A DNA stretch of 64,000 nucleotides, from assembly GCF_003160695.1 (NCBI RefSeq), contig NZ_QGDD01000013.1, forward strand, positions 1-64,000, written 5' to 3'. Numbering within the stretch: the first letter of the stretch is position 1; every line of letters starts with the position of its first letter. The stretch is from Nocardioides silvaticus (GTDB taxonomy: Bacteria; Actinomycetota; Actinomycetes; Propionibacteriales; Nocardioidaceae). Positions 52,496 to 61,331 of the stretch are shown piece by piece. The notes beneath the pieces were generated by a model, which saw nothing but the letters and a program-made list of their open reading frames with translations, was not told the origin of the DNA and did no database searches. Made by a program: the position numbers and the translations under genes.

Positions 52496-52807
52496 GTGAC
52501 GACTTTGCTGATCAGCCTCGATCTCGATCCCGACCGGGCCACGGAGGTGGTCTCGCTGCTCCGGAGCGAGATGGCCCCGTGGATGCGCCAGCAGCCCGGG
52601 TTCGTCTCGAGCCACTGGCTGCTCGCCGAGGACCGCCGGCACTGCACCATCACCGTCGACTTCGAGTCCGAGGGCGACGCCGCCGCGGTCGCGAGGGCGA
52701 CCCTCGCCCTCCCCTCCAACGCCGCCCGCTCCTGGAACGTCGGGCGGGTGGAGACGGTCGCCGACCTCGACTTCGCGCCCCGCCCGGGCCTGCGGGTGGA
52801 GGGCTAG
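52496..52807 (+). CDS. Small dimeric alpha/beta-barrel (ABM-like) protein
   Basis: 103 residues. VTTLLISLDLDPDRATEVVS, then WMRQQPGFVSSHWLLAEDRR and HCTITVDFESEGDAAA follow the ferredoxin-like order of antibiotic-biosynthesis-monooxygenase-like domains. Catalytic details cannot be read. GTG 52496 follows GGTAGGGATCGA loosely; the upstream frame to 52412 lacks conserved sequence. A very strong hairpin follows the stop. Confidence 0.7.
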   Translation: MTTLLISLDLDPDRATEVVSLLRSEMAPWMRQQPGFVSSHWLLAEDRRHCTITVDFESEGDAAAVARATLALPSNAARSWNVGRVETVADLDFAPRPGLRVEG

Positions 52808-52814
52808 GGGCGGG

Positions 52815-52873
52815 TAGTCCCTGACGAAAAGCACCGGGATTGTGGGGATCTCGGTGCTTTTCGTCAGGGACTA
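52815..52873. terminator. Perfect 22-bp inverted repeat between convergent genes
   Basis: Left arm 52815-52836 (TAGTCCCTGACGAAAAGCAC...), 15-nt loop, right arm 52852-52873. All 22 pairs match. It lies 7 bp past the stop of the ABM-like gene and 20 bp before the stop of the convergent LAL gene, so it probably serves as a bidirectional terminator. Its length and perfection also suggest a mobile-type palindromic repeat. Confidence 0.75.
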
Positions 52874-52893
52874 TCGCGCCTGCCGACTTCCCC

Positions 52894-55761
52894 TCAGCCG
52901 GCGAGGTGGGGGGCGAGGGCGCCGCGGTCGGCGGCGCCGGTGCGCTGGAGCAGGCGGGCGACGTGGGTCTCGACGGTGCGGACCGAGAGGAACAGACGTT
53001 CGGCGATGGCCTTGTTGGGGAGACCCTCGACGACCAGCTCGAGCACGTCGTACTCACGGGCGGTGACGCCGATGCGCTGGAGATGGGCGGGGACCCGGTC
53101 GCTGCCGACGGCCCGGCGAGGTACGGCGACGCCGGCCTCCCGCATCGCGACCCGGCAGGCGGAGGCGGCCTCGGTCTGGCCGTAGTCGACCAGCCCCTCG
53201 AGCGCCTGGCGGAACCACTGCTCCGGGGCCCCCCAGCCGTCGGCGGCGGCCGCGCGGGCGACGAGGACCCGGGCGTGCAGCTCCATCCACGGCTCGCGGC
53301 CGGGGAACGGCCACTCGGCGTCGGCGAAGACCCGCTCCGCCTGCTCCTTCTCCCCCGTCCGGCCCAGCGCCACGGCCTCGGCGCAGCGCTGCACGAACCG
53401 GTTGTACGGCGCGTTCGCCTGCGGTCCGGTGCGGATCACCTCCCGGGCCCAGGCACCCCGCTCGTCGTCGGGGTCGAGGACGGTCTCGAGCAGCGCCCAG
53501 AGCCCGCGGGTCGAGAACGGCAGCGACGGGAACCGGGCGGCCGCCTCGACCGCGGTCTCCCAGTGCCGGCGCGCCTCCTCGTAGCGGCCGCGGGTCAGCG
53601 CGACCGGGCCGAGGACGTGTCCCGGGATCGCAACGGCGAGCATCGCGGCGTCGTGCGGCACGGCGCGGGACGCCTCGAGGTCGGCCGCCATCGCGTCCTC
53701 GTTGCCGAGGAGGCCGTGGGTCAGCGCCCGCACCATGAGGGCGACCGAGAGGTCGGGCAGCTTCAGCTTGGTCATCATCGCGATCGCGTTGTCGATCGCC
53801 GCCATCGCCTCGTCGAGCTCGAAGTAGCGGGTGCGCAGCATGTTGAGGTCGAGCTCGACGCGCGCGGCCGTGGCGATGGCCCCGGCCGCGAGGGCGGCAC
53901 TGCGGGCGGCGAGCAGCCGTTCGTCGCTGGGCCGCCGGTGCACGATGTCGAGGGCGCCGAGCGCGGCGAGCAACCGGCAGCGCCACAGGACCAGGCCGGT
54001 GCGGTCGGCGAGCCGGAACCCCTCCTCGAACGCCTCCTCCGCCTCGACCACGTCCCGGCCGCGCGCCGCCTGGCCGACGATCTCCCAGGCCTCGCACGCG
54101 ACCTCGGGCCGGTCGGCTCCGACCTCGCTCAGCGCCGAGCGAGCCCGCTCGACGGCGAGGTCCTCCTGCTGCCGGCCGAGCGCGAGCCGGGCCTCGAGCA
54201 CGTGGGTGAGGGCCGGGTCGCCCCCGGCCTCGGCGAGGGTCGCCTCGGCCTCGTCCCAGCGGCCGCCTGCCAGCAGCGCCCGCGCGAGCCGGAGCCGGAG
54301 CCGGGCCGACCGGTCGGACTGGTCGTCGAGCCCCCCGAGGACGCCGGTCAGGCTCGCCGCGGCTGCAACGGCCCGCGGGATGTCGCCGGCCAGGGCGTGC
54401 ACCTCGACCTCCGCCTCGCGGATGTCGAGGTCGAGGTCGCCGGCGAGGTCGGCGCCGGGGTGGTCCGACGCGCGGGCGAGCGCCTCGCCGGCGCTGCTCA
54501 GCGCGCCCCGGGCGATGGCCTCCCGCGCCGCCGCCAGCCAGTGCTCGGCCGCCCGACGGGCGTCGCCGGCCGCCTCGAACAGCTCGGCGAGTGCCTGCTC
54601 CGCGCCGGCGTCGCGGCCGGCGTCCTGGGCCGCGACGGCCTCGGCCAGCAACGCGGCCAGGCGGCGCCGGTCGGGCGGGAGCACGGTGGCGAGCACGGCC
54701 TCGCGGGTGAGCGCGTGCCGCATCGCGAACCCGTCGCCGTCGGGTACGACGAGGCGGTCGCGGGCCAGCTCCCGGATCGCGGCCGACGCGGTGCGGTCGT
54801 CCAGCCCGAGCGCGGAGCCGACCACCTGCCAGTCGAAGTCGGTGCCGAGCAGCGCGGCCGCCTCGATCACCTCGCGCGCCGTGGGCGAGAGTTGGTCGAG
54901 CCGGTCCTCGACCGACCGCGCGAACGAGGCGGGCACCGATGCCTCGAGCTCGGTCGCGACCCGCCACCCCGCCTGGCCCGGGCCCGCCGAAGGATCCTCG
55001 GCGAGCGTGCCGGAGGCCCGCAGGTCGGCGAGCACCTCCTCGACGAGCAGCGGGAAGCCCGCGGAGAACCGCAGGACCCAGTCCCGGAGGCCGTCCGGTG
55101 TCGCCCCGGACAGGCAGGCGTCGAGCATCTCCCCGACCTCGGCCTCGTCGAGCGGCTCCAGCGGCAGCACGTCCAGGGCACCCCGCGTCCGCAGCGCGCC
55201 GACGAGCTCGGTGACGACGGGCGCGTCGTACGGCCGCGTCGTGGCGACCACCAGCAGCGGCACGTCGCGCACGTTGTCGGCGAGGTACTCCAGCACGCTG
55301 AGCGTCTCCGGGTCGGCCCAGTGCAGGTCCTCGACCAGGAGCAGCACCCCGGGGCCGTCGAGCGCGGTGGCCAGCCGCAGCAGGCCCTCGCCGACGAGCA
55401 TCACCGACGAGCCGCCCTCCTCGGGCGCGGTGCCGAGCTGCGGGGCCAGCCGCCCCAGCGCCGGGAGGTACGGCGCCAGCCGGCGGTCGTCCGGGACCGA
55501 CCCGGTCCGCAGCCAGCCGAGCAGTGCCTCGCCCAACGGCCGCAACGGCACGGGCGCCGCCGACCGGACGGCCCGCCCGGCGAACACCGCCATCCCTGCC
55601 TGCTCCGCCTCCTCCACGACCGCGGCCGCGAGGCGGGACTTGCCGACTCCAGGCTCACCCTGCAGCACCCAGACGCCACCGCGACCTGAGCGCGGCAGCG
55701 CGAGCGCGTCCCGGAGCCGCGCCATCTCATCCGCCCGGGAGACGAGGACCGGACAACGCAC
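52894..55761 (-). CDS. LAL-type LuxR transcriptional regulator (large ATP-binding)
   Basis: 955 residues. N-terminal AAA/STAND ATPase with Walker A GEPGVGKS (35-42) and Walker B LLLVEDLHWAD (about 140), a long TPR-like helical middle (about 370-860) and a C-terminal LuxR HTH (about 893-955: LTAREYDVLELVVEGLPNKA is here VTAREYDVLELVVEGLPNKA, then RLFLSVRTVETHVARLL). MalT-like regulators of this kind sense a ligand in an ATP-dependent way. The GTG at 55761 is 6 nt after TACGAT. Target genes are unknown; it stands alone. Confidence 0.93.
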   Translation of the reverse strand: MRCPVLVSRADEMARLRDALALPRSGRGGVWVLQGEPGVGKSRLAAAVVEEAEQAGMAVFAGRAVRSAAPVPLRPLGEALLGWLRTGSVPDDRRLAPYLPALGRLAPQLGTAPEEGGSSVMLVGEGLLRLATALDGPGVLLLVEDLHWADPETLSVLEYLADNVRDVPLLVVATTRPYDAPVVTELVGALRTRGALDVLPLEPLDEAEVGEMLDACLSGATPDGLRDWVLRFSAGFPLLVEEVLADLRASGTLAEDPSAGPGQAGWRVATELEASVPASFARSVEDRLDQLSPTAREVIEAAALLGTDFDWQVVGSALGLDDRTASAAIRELARDRLVVPDGDGFAMRHALTREAVLATVLPPDRRRLAALLAEAVAAQDAGRDAGAEQALAELFEAAGDARRAAEHWLAAAREAIARGALSSAGEALARASDHPGADLAGDLDLDIREAEVEVHALAGDIPRAVAAAASLTGVLGGLDDQSDRSARLRLRLARALLAGGRWDEAEATLAEAGGDPALTHVLEARLALGRQQEDLAVERARSALSEVGADRPEVACEAWEIVGQAARGRDVVEAEEAFEEGFRLADRTGLVLWRCRLLAALGALDIVHRRPSDERLLAARSAALAAGAIATAARVELDLNMLRTRYFELDEAMAAIDNAIAMMTKLKLPDLSVALMVRALTHGLLGNEDAMAADLEASRAVPHDAAMLAVAIPGHVLGPVALTRGRYEEARRHWETAVEAAARFPSLPFSTRGLWALLETVLDPDDERGAWAREVIRTGPQANAPYNRFVQRCAEAVALGRTGEKEQAERVFADAEWPFPGREPWMELHARVLVARAAAADGWGAPEQWFRQALEGLVDYGQTEAASACRVAMREAGVAVPRRAVGSDRVPAHLQRIGVTAREYDVLELVVEGLPNKAIAERLFLSVRTVETHVARLLQRTGAADRGALAPHLAG

Positions 55762-55767
55762 GACGTG

Positions 55768-55773
55768 ATCGTA
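55768..55773 (-). promoter_or_regulatory. -10 box of the LAL regulator (leaderless)
   Basis: TACGAT on the minus strand, 6 nt before the GTG at 55761. Confidence 0.65.
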
Positions 55774-55809
55774 GTGGTCCAGACCGGGCAGCCGAGTCTG
55801 CGGCGCGGC

Positions 55810-56895
55810 TCAGCCGATCACGCCGGCCTTCACGCACATCACGTCGGGCAGGTTGCTCGCGATCTGGCGCCAGGTGGCGCCGTCGTCGGCCGAGGCCCAG
55901 ACCGACCCGTTGCGGGCACCGAAGTAGATCCCGGCCGGGTCGTGGGTGTCGGCGCACAGGGCGTCGCGCATCACCCCGACGTAGAAGGCGTCGGGCAGGC
56001 CGTCGGTGCGCGCGGTCCACGTCGCGCCCGCGTCGTCGGACTGCCAGACGGCTGCCTGGGCGCCCGGGGGATAGCGGCTCTCGCCGGCGCCGTTCGGGAA
56101 GACGTAGATCGTGTCCGGGCGGTGGGGGTGGACGACGATCGGGAACCCGAAGTCGCTCGACAGCTCGTCCCCGATCGAGGTCCACGAGCCGCCCTCGTCG
56201 TCGGAGCGGTAGACGCCGCCGTGGTTCTGCAGGTAGAGCCGCTCGGGCCGGCTCGGGTGCCGGGTCACCTTGTGCACGCACTGCCCGAACTCCGGGTACC
56301 GCTGCTCCTCGGGGAGGAAGTCCGCCCGGATGCCCTCGTTGCGCGGCGCCCACGATGCGCCGCCGTCGGTGGTCTGGTACACGCCGCCGGTCGAGATCGC
56401 TGCCGTGACCGACGCCGGGTCGACCGGGTGCGGGAGGATCGTGTGGAACGCCTGGCCGCCGAACCCCTCGCCCCACTCCGCCTTGTGCGGGTGGTTCCAC
56501 AGCGCCTCCTCGAGCGCGAACGTCGCTCCGCGGTCGACCGACTTCCAGACCGCGCCCGGCTCGGTGCCGGCGTACAGCACGCCGTCCTCGCACCCGGGCA
56601 CGATCTGCCACACCCGTTCGACCGTCGCGCCGCTCCCCTCCGGGAACCGGATCGCTCCGCCCGGCGTCTCCTGCCAGGTCGCGCCGAGGTCGTCCGACCA
56701 CCGCACCTGTGGGCCCAGCCAGCTCGACGACGCGCCCGAGAACAGCCGCGGCGTGCCGCCGCGGGTGTCGACGAGGCAGGAGTAGACCTCCTCCATGTCG
56801 TGGTGCGGCCCGCTCCACGACCACTCCTCGCGGCGGTCGTCGGACTGCCCGATCCAGAGCCCCTTCCGGGTGCCGACCATTACGACCGTGCTCAT
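55810..56895 (-). CDS. Asp-box (BNR) beta-propeller protein, sialidase/VPS10-like fold
   Basis: 361 residues with six Asp-box motifs of the S-x-D-x-G-x-T/S-W type (SDDLGATW, SVDRGATF, TTDGGASW, SDDEGGSW, SDDAGATW, SADDGATW). No signal peptide is evident and no sialidase FRIP or catalytic Tyr/Glu set is recognised, so I do not call it a sialidase. It may be a glycosidase-like or scaffold protein. ATG 56895 has GAGGAGGAGGA close upstream, a true ribosome-binding site in contrast to its neighbours. Confidence 0.85.
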   Translation of the reverse strand: MSTVVMVGTRKGLWIGQSDDRREEWSWSGPHHDMEEVYSCLVDTRGGTPRLFSGASSSWLGPQVRWSDDLGATWQETPGGAIRFPEGSGATVERVWQIVPGCEDGVLYAGTEPGAVWKSVDRGATFALEEALWNHPHKAEWGEGFGGQAFHTILPHPVDPASVTAAISTGGVYQTTDGGASWAPRNEGIRADFLPEEQRYPEFGQCVHKVTRHPSRPERLYLQNHGGVYRSDDEGGSWTSIGDELSSDFGFPIVVHPHRPDTIYVFPNGAGESRYPPGAQAAVWQSDDAGATWTARTDGLPDAFYVGVMRDALCADTHDPAGIYFGARNGSVWASADDGATWRQIASNLPDVMCVKAGVIG

Positions 56896-56946
56896 CGCGT
56901 CCTCCTCCTCGGCAGGGCCGGACCGCGGTGTCGGTCCCGCTCCTCC

Positions 56947-56952
56947 TACATT
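56947..56952 (+). promoter_or_regulatory. -10 box of the EamA transporter gene (leaderless)
   Basis: TACATT, 6 nt before the GTG at 56959. Confidence 0.65.
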
Positions 56953-56958
56953 GACCGA

Positions 56959-57861
56959 GTGACAGGCACGATGTCATCGGTCTCCGACAGCCGAATTCCG
57001 ACGAGGGGTACGGCGATCGGGCTGGTGATCATCGGCATCGCGTCGGTCCAGCTCGGGGCCGGTTTCGCCAAGACCCTCTTCGACGAGGTGTCGCCCACCG
57101 GCCTGGTCTGGCTGCGGCTGGCGTCGAGCGCGCTCGTGCTGCTCGCGCTGGCGCGCCCGCGGGTGCGGGGGCGCGACCGGGTCGACTGGCTGGTCGTGCT
57201 CGGGTTCGGTGCGTCGCTCGGGATCATGAACTGGGCCTTCTACCAGTCGTTCAGCCGGATCCCCATCGGCATCGCGGTGACCATCGAGTTCATCGGCCCG
57301 CTGAGCGTTGCCGTCCTCGGGTCGCGGCGGCGCCGCGACCTCGCCTGGGTGGGACTCGCCGCCGCCGGGGTGGTGCTGCTCGGCGCCGAGCGCGCCGACC
57401 TCGACCCGCTCGGTGTCCTCTTCGCGCTGGTCGCGGGCGGCTGCTGGGCCGCCTACATCCTGCTGAGCTCCCACACCGGCCGGCGCTGGGAGGGGCTCGA
57501 CGGGCTGGCCGTCGCGAGCGCCGTCGCGGTGCTGCTCCTCACCCCCACGCTGGCCGGCACCGAACGCGACCCGCTGGCGGACCCGCGGATCCTCGCGTTC
57601 GGCGCGGCGGTCGGGCTGCTCTGCTCGGTCGTCCCCTACAGCTGCGAGCTGGTGGCGCTGCGCCGGCTCCGCGCGGCACAGTTCGGGGTGCTGATGAGCT
57701 TGGAGCCTGCCGCGGCCGCGATGGCCGGCCTGCTCGTCGTCGGCGAGCAGCTCGAGCCACTCCAGTGGCTTGCGATCGGGTGCGTGGTCCTCGCCAGCAT
57801 CGGCGCCACCCGCACCTCGCCGCCCCCGGTCGAGCAGACGGCGCCACCGCCGGCCGGGTGA
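56959..57861 (+). CDS. EamA/DMT-family transporter (RhtA-like)
   Basis: 300 residues, about ten membrane helices in two EamA repeats. NWAFYQSFSRIPIGIAVTIE, then FIGPLSVAVLGSRRRRD, and the second-half VVPYSCELVALRRLRAAQFG resemble RhtA-type amino-acid/homoserine exporters, so efflux of amino acids or related metabolites is a reasonable guess. GTG 56959 was chosen over the in-frame ATG at 56971 because of the TACATT box at 6 nt. Divergent from the Asp-box gene. Confidence 0.88.
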   Translation: MTGTMSSVSDSRIPTRGTAIGLVIIGIASVQLGAGFAKTLFDEVSPTGLVWLRLASSALVLLALARPRVRGRDRVDWLVVLGFGASLGIMNWAFYQSFSRIPIGIAVTIEFIGPLSVAVLGSRRRRDLAWVGLAAAGVVLLGAERADLDPLGVLFALVAGGCWAAYILLSSHTGRRWEGLDGLAVASAVAVLLLTPTLAGTERDPLADPRILAFGAAVGLLCSVVPYSCELVALRRLRAAQFGVLMSLEPAAAAMAGLLVVGEQLEPLQWLAIGCVVLASIGATRTSPPPVEQTAPPPAG

Positions 57862-57897
57862 GGCGGGGCGAGGCGGAACCTCGCACTCAGGATCATT

Positions 57898-57922
57898 TCA
57901 CCGACATGTCATGTGCCGGTGA
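57898..57922. promoter_or_regulatory. Imperfect palindrome after the EamA gene
   Basis: TCACCG-ACAT-N3-ATGT-N2-CGGTGA: ten paired bases interrupted by a 2-nt bulge. It is 37 bp past the transporter stop and 23 bp before a TACGTT box (57945-57950) for the next gene. It could be that gene's operator or a weak terminator. Confidence 0.4.
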
Positions 57923-57988
57923 TGTGCTCGGGCCGGATCCGGCGTACGTTGATCGCAACCCCCGAACTTCCCCCATCGGAGCGATGCC

Positions 57989-58225
57989 ATGTTCACCCCC
58001 ATGAACCAGCTCGTCCGGCTCGGCCAGGCCATCTCGGAGTGGCCGGTCGCGTCCCAGCAGCAGGCCCGCCGCAACGCCATGATCGCCCTCACCGACTGCG
58101 CCCAGCGACGCGCGGAGCGTGAGGACGTCGAGTCCTTCCTCGCCGAGCGTGCCGCCCTGAGGGACGCCGCGACGACCGGCGGCACAACCGCCGCCACCGA
58201 TGCGGGAGTCGCCGCACACGCGTGA
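57989..58225 (+). CDS. Small hypothetical protein (78 aa)
   Basis: Starts MFTPMNQLVRLGQAISEWPV, followed by a basic/charged helix (ARRNAMIALTDCAQRRAERE) and an Ala/Thr-rich end. CGGAGCGA lies 5-11 nt before the ATG. It resembles short conserved actinobacterial proteins of unknown function that I recall only vaguely. Its stop overlaps a possible GTG start (58222) of the downstream hydrolase, so co-expression is possible. Confidence 0.65.
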   Translation: MFTPMNQLVRLGQAISEWPVASQQQARRNAMIALTDCAQRRAEREDVESFLAERAALRDAATTGGTTAATDAGVAAHA

Positions 58226-58236
58226 CCGGGCTCGGG

Positions 58237-58242
58237 CACAAT
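58237..58242 (+). promoter_or_regulatory. Candidate -10 box of the hydrolase gene
   Basis: CACAAT, 6 nt before the ATG at 58249. It lacks the first T of TANNNT. Confidence 0.4.
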
Positions 58243-58248
58243 CTGCCC

Positions 58249-59181
58249 ATGCCCACTTCGACGCCCGACACGGCCCGGACGGCCTCGGTGACGTTCCACG
58301 ACATCCTGTCCGACGACGGCACCCACGTCCGGGTGTGGACCAACGACCCCGACGGCGTCATCGACGGGCCGACCGTCGTGCTCTGCAACGGGCTGGGCAC
58401 CAACGCCTACATGTGGCCCGCGCTGCTCGACCCCGACTGCGGCGTCCGCGTCATCTCGTGGAACCACCGCGGCACCGGGGGCTCCGAGCGTCCGCGCGAC
58501 AAGAGCCACGTGGAGATCGAGCACTTCGTCGAGGACGGCTTGTCCGTCATGGACCACTTCGGTGTCGACCGCGCCGTCCTCATGGGCTGGTCGATGGGCG
58601 TCAACACGATGTTCGAGCTCGCCGCCCGCAACCCCGAGCGCGTCGCCGGGCTGTTCGCGGTCTGCGGCGTGCCGGGCGACACCTTCCGCACGATGCTCGC
58701 GCCGTTCCGGCTCCCCCACCCCGTCGCGCGGGCGATCACGATCGGGGCCTGCCACGTCGGCAAGCTCACCGGCTGGGCCATCACGCCGATCACCAGCCGG
58801 CTGCCGATCGGCCCCCGCACCATCGCGTTCATCTCCCACACCGGCTTCATGTTCCCGGTCGCCGACCCCGAGCTCGCGGCGGTCGGGATCAAGGAGTTCA
58901 TCAAGACCCCGGTGCAGTGGTACGCCCACATCGCGCTCGGCACCTCCAAGCACGCCCGGGTGTCACTGAGCGGGATCCACGTGCCGTCCCGGTTCGTCGC
59001 GGCGACCTACGACATCCTCGCCGGGGCCCGCGACATGTGGACCGCGGCGGAACGGCTCAGCGACGCCGAGTACATCGAGCTCCGCGGCTCGCACTTCATC
59101 CAGCTGGAACAGCCGGAGCGGGTGCACCAGCTGCTGCTGGAGTTCCTCGACAAGGTCGGGGTCACCGCGACCGACGGCTGA
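58249..59181 (+). CDS. Alpha/beta-hydrolase
   Basis: 310 residues from ATG 58249. The oxyanion strand reads VVLCNGLGTNAYMW (43-56), VISWNHRGTGGSERP follows, the nucleophile elbow is GWSMG with Ser115, the acid is in AATYDILAG and the base His in LRGSHFIQLEQPE. A cap region occupies about 125-235. Substrate unknown. An in-frame GTG at 58222 overlapping the previous stop would add nine residues; the CACAAT box at 6 nt favours the ATG, but both are possible. Confidence 0.9.
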   Translation: MPTSTPDTARTASVTFHDILSDDGTHVRVWTNDPDGVIDGPTVVLCNGLGTNAYMWPALLDPDCGVRVISWNHRGTGGSERPRDKSHVEIEHFVEDGLSVMDHFGVDRAVLMGWSMGVNTMFELAARNPERVAGLFAVCGVPGDTFRTMLAPFRLPHPVARAITIGACHVGKLTGWAITPITSRLPIGPRTIAFISHTGFMFPVADPELAAVGIKEFIKTPVQWYAHIALGTSKHARVSLSGIHVPSRFVAATYDILAGARDMWTAAERLSDAEYIELRGSHFIQLEQPERVHQLLLEFLDKVGVTATDG

Positions 59182-59182
59182 G

Positions 59183-59188
59183 TACGCT
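59183..59188 (+). promoter_or_regulatory. -10 box of the sugar dehydrogenase gene (leaderless)
   Basis: TACGCT, 6 nt before the ATG at 59195. It begins 1 bp after the hydrolase stop codon. Confidence 0.65.
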
Positions 59189-59194
59189 CGCGGC

Positions 59195-60334
59195 ATGCGC
59201 GCTCGTCGTACTGCCCTGGTGCTGGCGGCGACCGCAGCGCTGCTCGTCGCCTGCGGCGAGGAGGACGAGCCGGACGCCGACGAACCGTCGCCGACCGCCG
59301 GCCGGACCGACGGGTCGTCCGGTGCCGCGACGCCGGACCCGGGGGACGGACCGAGCGTCGTCGCGACCGTCGCCACCGGGCTGGCCGTGCCCTGGGGTCT
59401 CGACTTCCTGCCCGACGGAAGGGCGGTGGTCACCGAGCGCGACACCGCGCGGGTGCTCGTGCTGACGCCGTCGCGGGGGGACGCGGAGGCCGAGGTCACC
59501 GAGGTCGGCCGGATCCCTGAGACCGCGCCGCAGGGCGAGGCCGGGCTGCTCGGGGTCGCGGTCTCCCCCGACTTCGAGGACGACCGGTTCCTCTACTTCT
59601 ACGTCTGCACCGCCGAGGACAACCGGGTCGTGCGCGCCACCCTCGACGAGAAGGGGACGCTCGGCACGACCGAGCCGGTGCTGACCGGGATACCCGGCGG
59701 CGCGATCCACGACGGCGGGCGGCTCGAGTTCGGGCCCGACGGCCACCTCTACGTGTCGACCGGTGAGACCGGCGACGACCAGCTGGCGCGCGAGCGGGAG
59801 GGGTACGCCGGCAAGATCCTGCGGATCACGACCGAGGGTGAGCCCGCGCCCGGCAACCCCTTCGACGACGAGGTGTGGTCGTGGGGCCACCGCAACGTGC
59901 AGGGCCTGGCGTTCGACGACGGGGGGCGGCTGTGGGCCAGCGAGTTCGGCGCCAGCAGCTTCGACGAGCTGAACCTGATCGAGGCCGGGGATGACTACGG
60001 GTGGCCGACGGTCGAGGGCACCGGCGGCGAGCCCGACTTCCACGACCCTGCGCTGACCTGGCCGACCGAGGAGGCCTCGCCCTCGGGGTTGGCCTTCCTC
60101 GACGGCGACCTCTGGATGGCGGCGCTGCGTGGGGGCCGGCTGTGGCGGATCCCGGTGTCCGCTGACGGCACGGAGGGCGTCGGTGAGCCGACGGCGCACT
60201 TCACGGGTGAGTACGGCCGGCTGCGCACCGTCGCCGTCGCTCCCGACGGCCGGCTCTGGCTGACCACCAGCAACCTGGACGGGCGCGGGGACCCGGCGGC
60301 GGAGGACGACCGGATCCTCGCGGTCGCGCCCTGA
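59195..60334 (+). CDS. PQQ-dependent sugar dehydrogenase-like lipoprotein (GSDH family)
   Basis: 379 residues. A lipoprotein signal ends at LLVAC (Cys20), then an acidic linker and a six-bladed propeller (about 55-379). Family marks are TGLAVPWGLDFLPDGRAVVT, APQGEAGLLGVAVSPDF, IHDGGRLEFGPDGHLYVSTG and WSWGHRNVQGLAFD. Anchored outside the membrane, it would oxidise sugars with PQQ, but no PQQ synthesis genes are seen and many actinobacterial members have unknown substrates. ATG 59195, leaderless type. Confidence 0.9.
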   Translation: MRARRTALVLAATAALLVACGEEDEPDADEPSPTAGRTDGSSGAATPDPGDGPSVVATVATGLAVPWGLDFLPDGRAVVTERDTARVLVLTPSRGDAEAEVTEVGRIPETAPQGEAGLLGVAVSPDFEDDRFLYFYVCTAEDNRVVRATLDEKGTLGTTEPVLTGIPGGAIHDGGRLEFGPDGHLYVSTGETGDDQLAREREGYAGKILRITTEGEPAPGNPFDDEVWSWGHRNVQGLAFDDGGRLWASEFGASSFDELNLIEAGDDYGWPTVEGTGGEPDFHDPALTWPTEEASPSGLAFLDGDLWMAALRGGRLWRIPVSADGTEGVGEPTAHFTGEYGRLRTVAVAPDGRLWLTTSNLDGRGDPAAEDDRILAVAP

Positions 60335-60346
60335 CCCGGCGCCGGC

Positions 60347-61294
60347 TCACAGGTCGGTGAGCGGGTCCCGTCGGTCCTGCGCGTCCCAGTCCGCGTTGAA
60401 CTCGGAGTCCTTGCGGCTGATGATGTCGTGCCGCTCCTCCGCGGTGAGCGACTCCAGCAGCGCGGTCACCGATGGTGGCTGGCCGCTCACCTCGGGCGCG
60501 TCGTGGAGCGGGATGACCGTGTGGACGATGCGGTCGTCGTAGACGTGCACCGTGGTGAACGCCTGGTGCCCGTCGACCCCGGAGATCAGCCGGTCCAGCG
60601 GAGCGGGGTCGGTCGTGTAGCAGCTCGCCGAGGCGACCGAGACGGGCACGCCGGCGAACGTCGAGTGCGAGGAGTAGTGGTAGTGACCGCCGAGGACCTG
60701 GCGCACGTCGGTGCCCTCGATGACGGCCGCGAGCCGGTGCTGGTCGAACAGCTCGATGATCGCGGCGACCTCCATCGTCGGGGTCGGGATCGGCGGGTGG
60801 TGCATCGCGAGGATGGTGCCGTGCTCTGCTGGCGTGCTGAGCAGGTCGCGCAGCCAGTCGAGCTGGTCGTCGGTGAGCTCGCCGTGGTGGAAGCCGGGCA
60901 CGCTGGTGTCGAGCGCGACGATCCGCAGGCCACCGAGGTCGTGGACCCGGTCCTGCGGGCCGTCGTCGTCGGAGTCGAACAGCGCCTTGGCGAACGGCGC
61001 CCGCTCGTCGTGGTTGCCCATCACCCACACGACCTGGGCACCCAGTGCCTCGGCGGCCGGCTCGACCACCTCCCGCAGCCGGGCGTAGGCCTCGGGCTCG
61101 GCCTTGTCGGCCAGGTCGCCGGTGAACACGAGTGCCTGCGGCCGCGGGTCGAGCCGGGTCAGCCGGTCGAGGGCGAGCACCAGCCCGCTCTCGGGAGCGA
61201 CCACGCCGTACTGCTTGGCGTCGTTCGCGAGCAGGTGCGGGTCGCTGAGGTGGGCGATCGTGAACCGCGGAGCGGGATGCTGGCCGTACTGCAC
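60347..61294 (-). CDS. Calcineurin-like metallophosphoesterase (class III cyclic-nucleotide phosphodiesterase-like)
   Basis: 315 residues. All five metal-ligand blocks are present: LSDPHL (15-20), FTGDLAD (about 57-63), MGNHDE (about 91-96), MHHPP and GGHYHYSSH. The layout is that of CpdA/Rv0805-type phosphodiesterases, so hydrolysis of cAMP or related phosphodiesters is plausible. GTG 61294 is 6 nt after TAGTTT. Convergent with the sugar dehydrogenase gene (12 bp between stops). Confidence 0.92.
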   Translation of the reverse strand: MQYGQHPAPRFTIAHLSDPHLLANDAKQYGVVAPESGLVLALDRLTRLDPRPQALVFTGDLADKAEPEAYARLREVVEPAAEALGAQVVWVMGNHDERAPFAKALFDSDDDGPQDRVHDLGGLRIVALDTSVPGFHHGELTDDQLDWLRDLLSTPAEHGTILAMHHPPIPTPTMEVAAIIELFDQHRLAAVIEGTDVRQVLGGHYHYSSHSTFAGVPVSVASASCYTTDPAPLDRLISGVDGHQAFTTVHVYDDRIVHTVIPLHDAPEVSGQPPSVTALLESLTAEERHDIISRKDSEFNADWDAQDRRDPLTDL

Positions 61295-61300
61295 GAGCCG

Positions 61301-61306
61301 AAACTA
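61301..61306 (-). promoter_or_regulatory. -10 box of the metallophosphoesterase gene (leaderless)
   Basis: TAGTTT on the minus strand, 6 nt before the GTG at 61294; identical to the ArsR-like gene box. Confidence 0.65.
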
Positions 61307-61331
61307 GGGCATCGCGCCAAGGCGCGCGGCG

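Noticed and set aside
55810-56895. Sialidase
   Set aside because: Six Asp boxes show the propeller fold only; I could not find the arginine triad or catalytic Tyr/Glu, nor a signal peptide.
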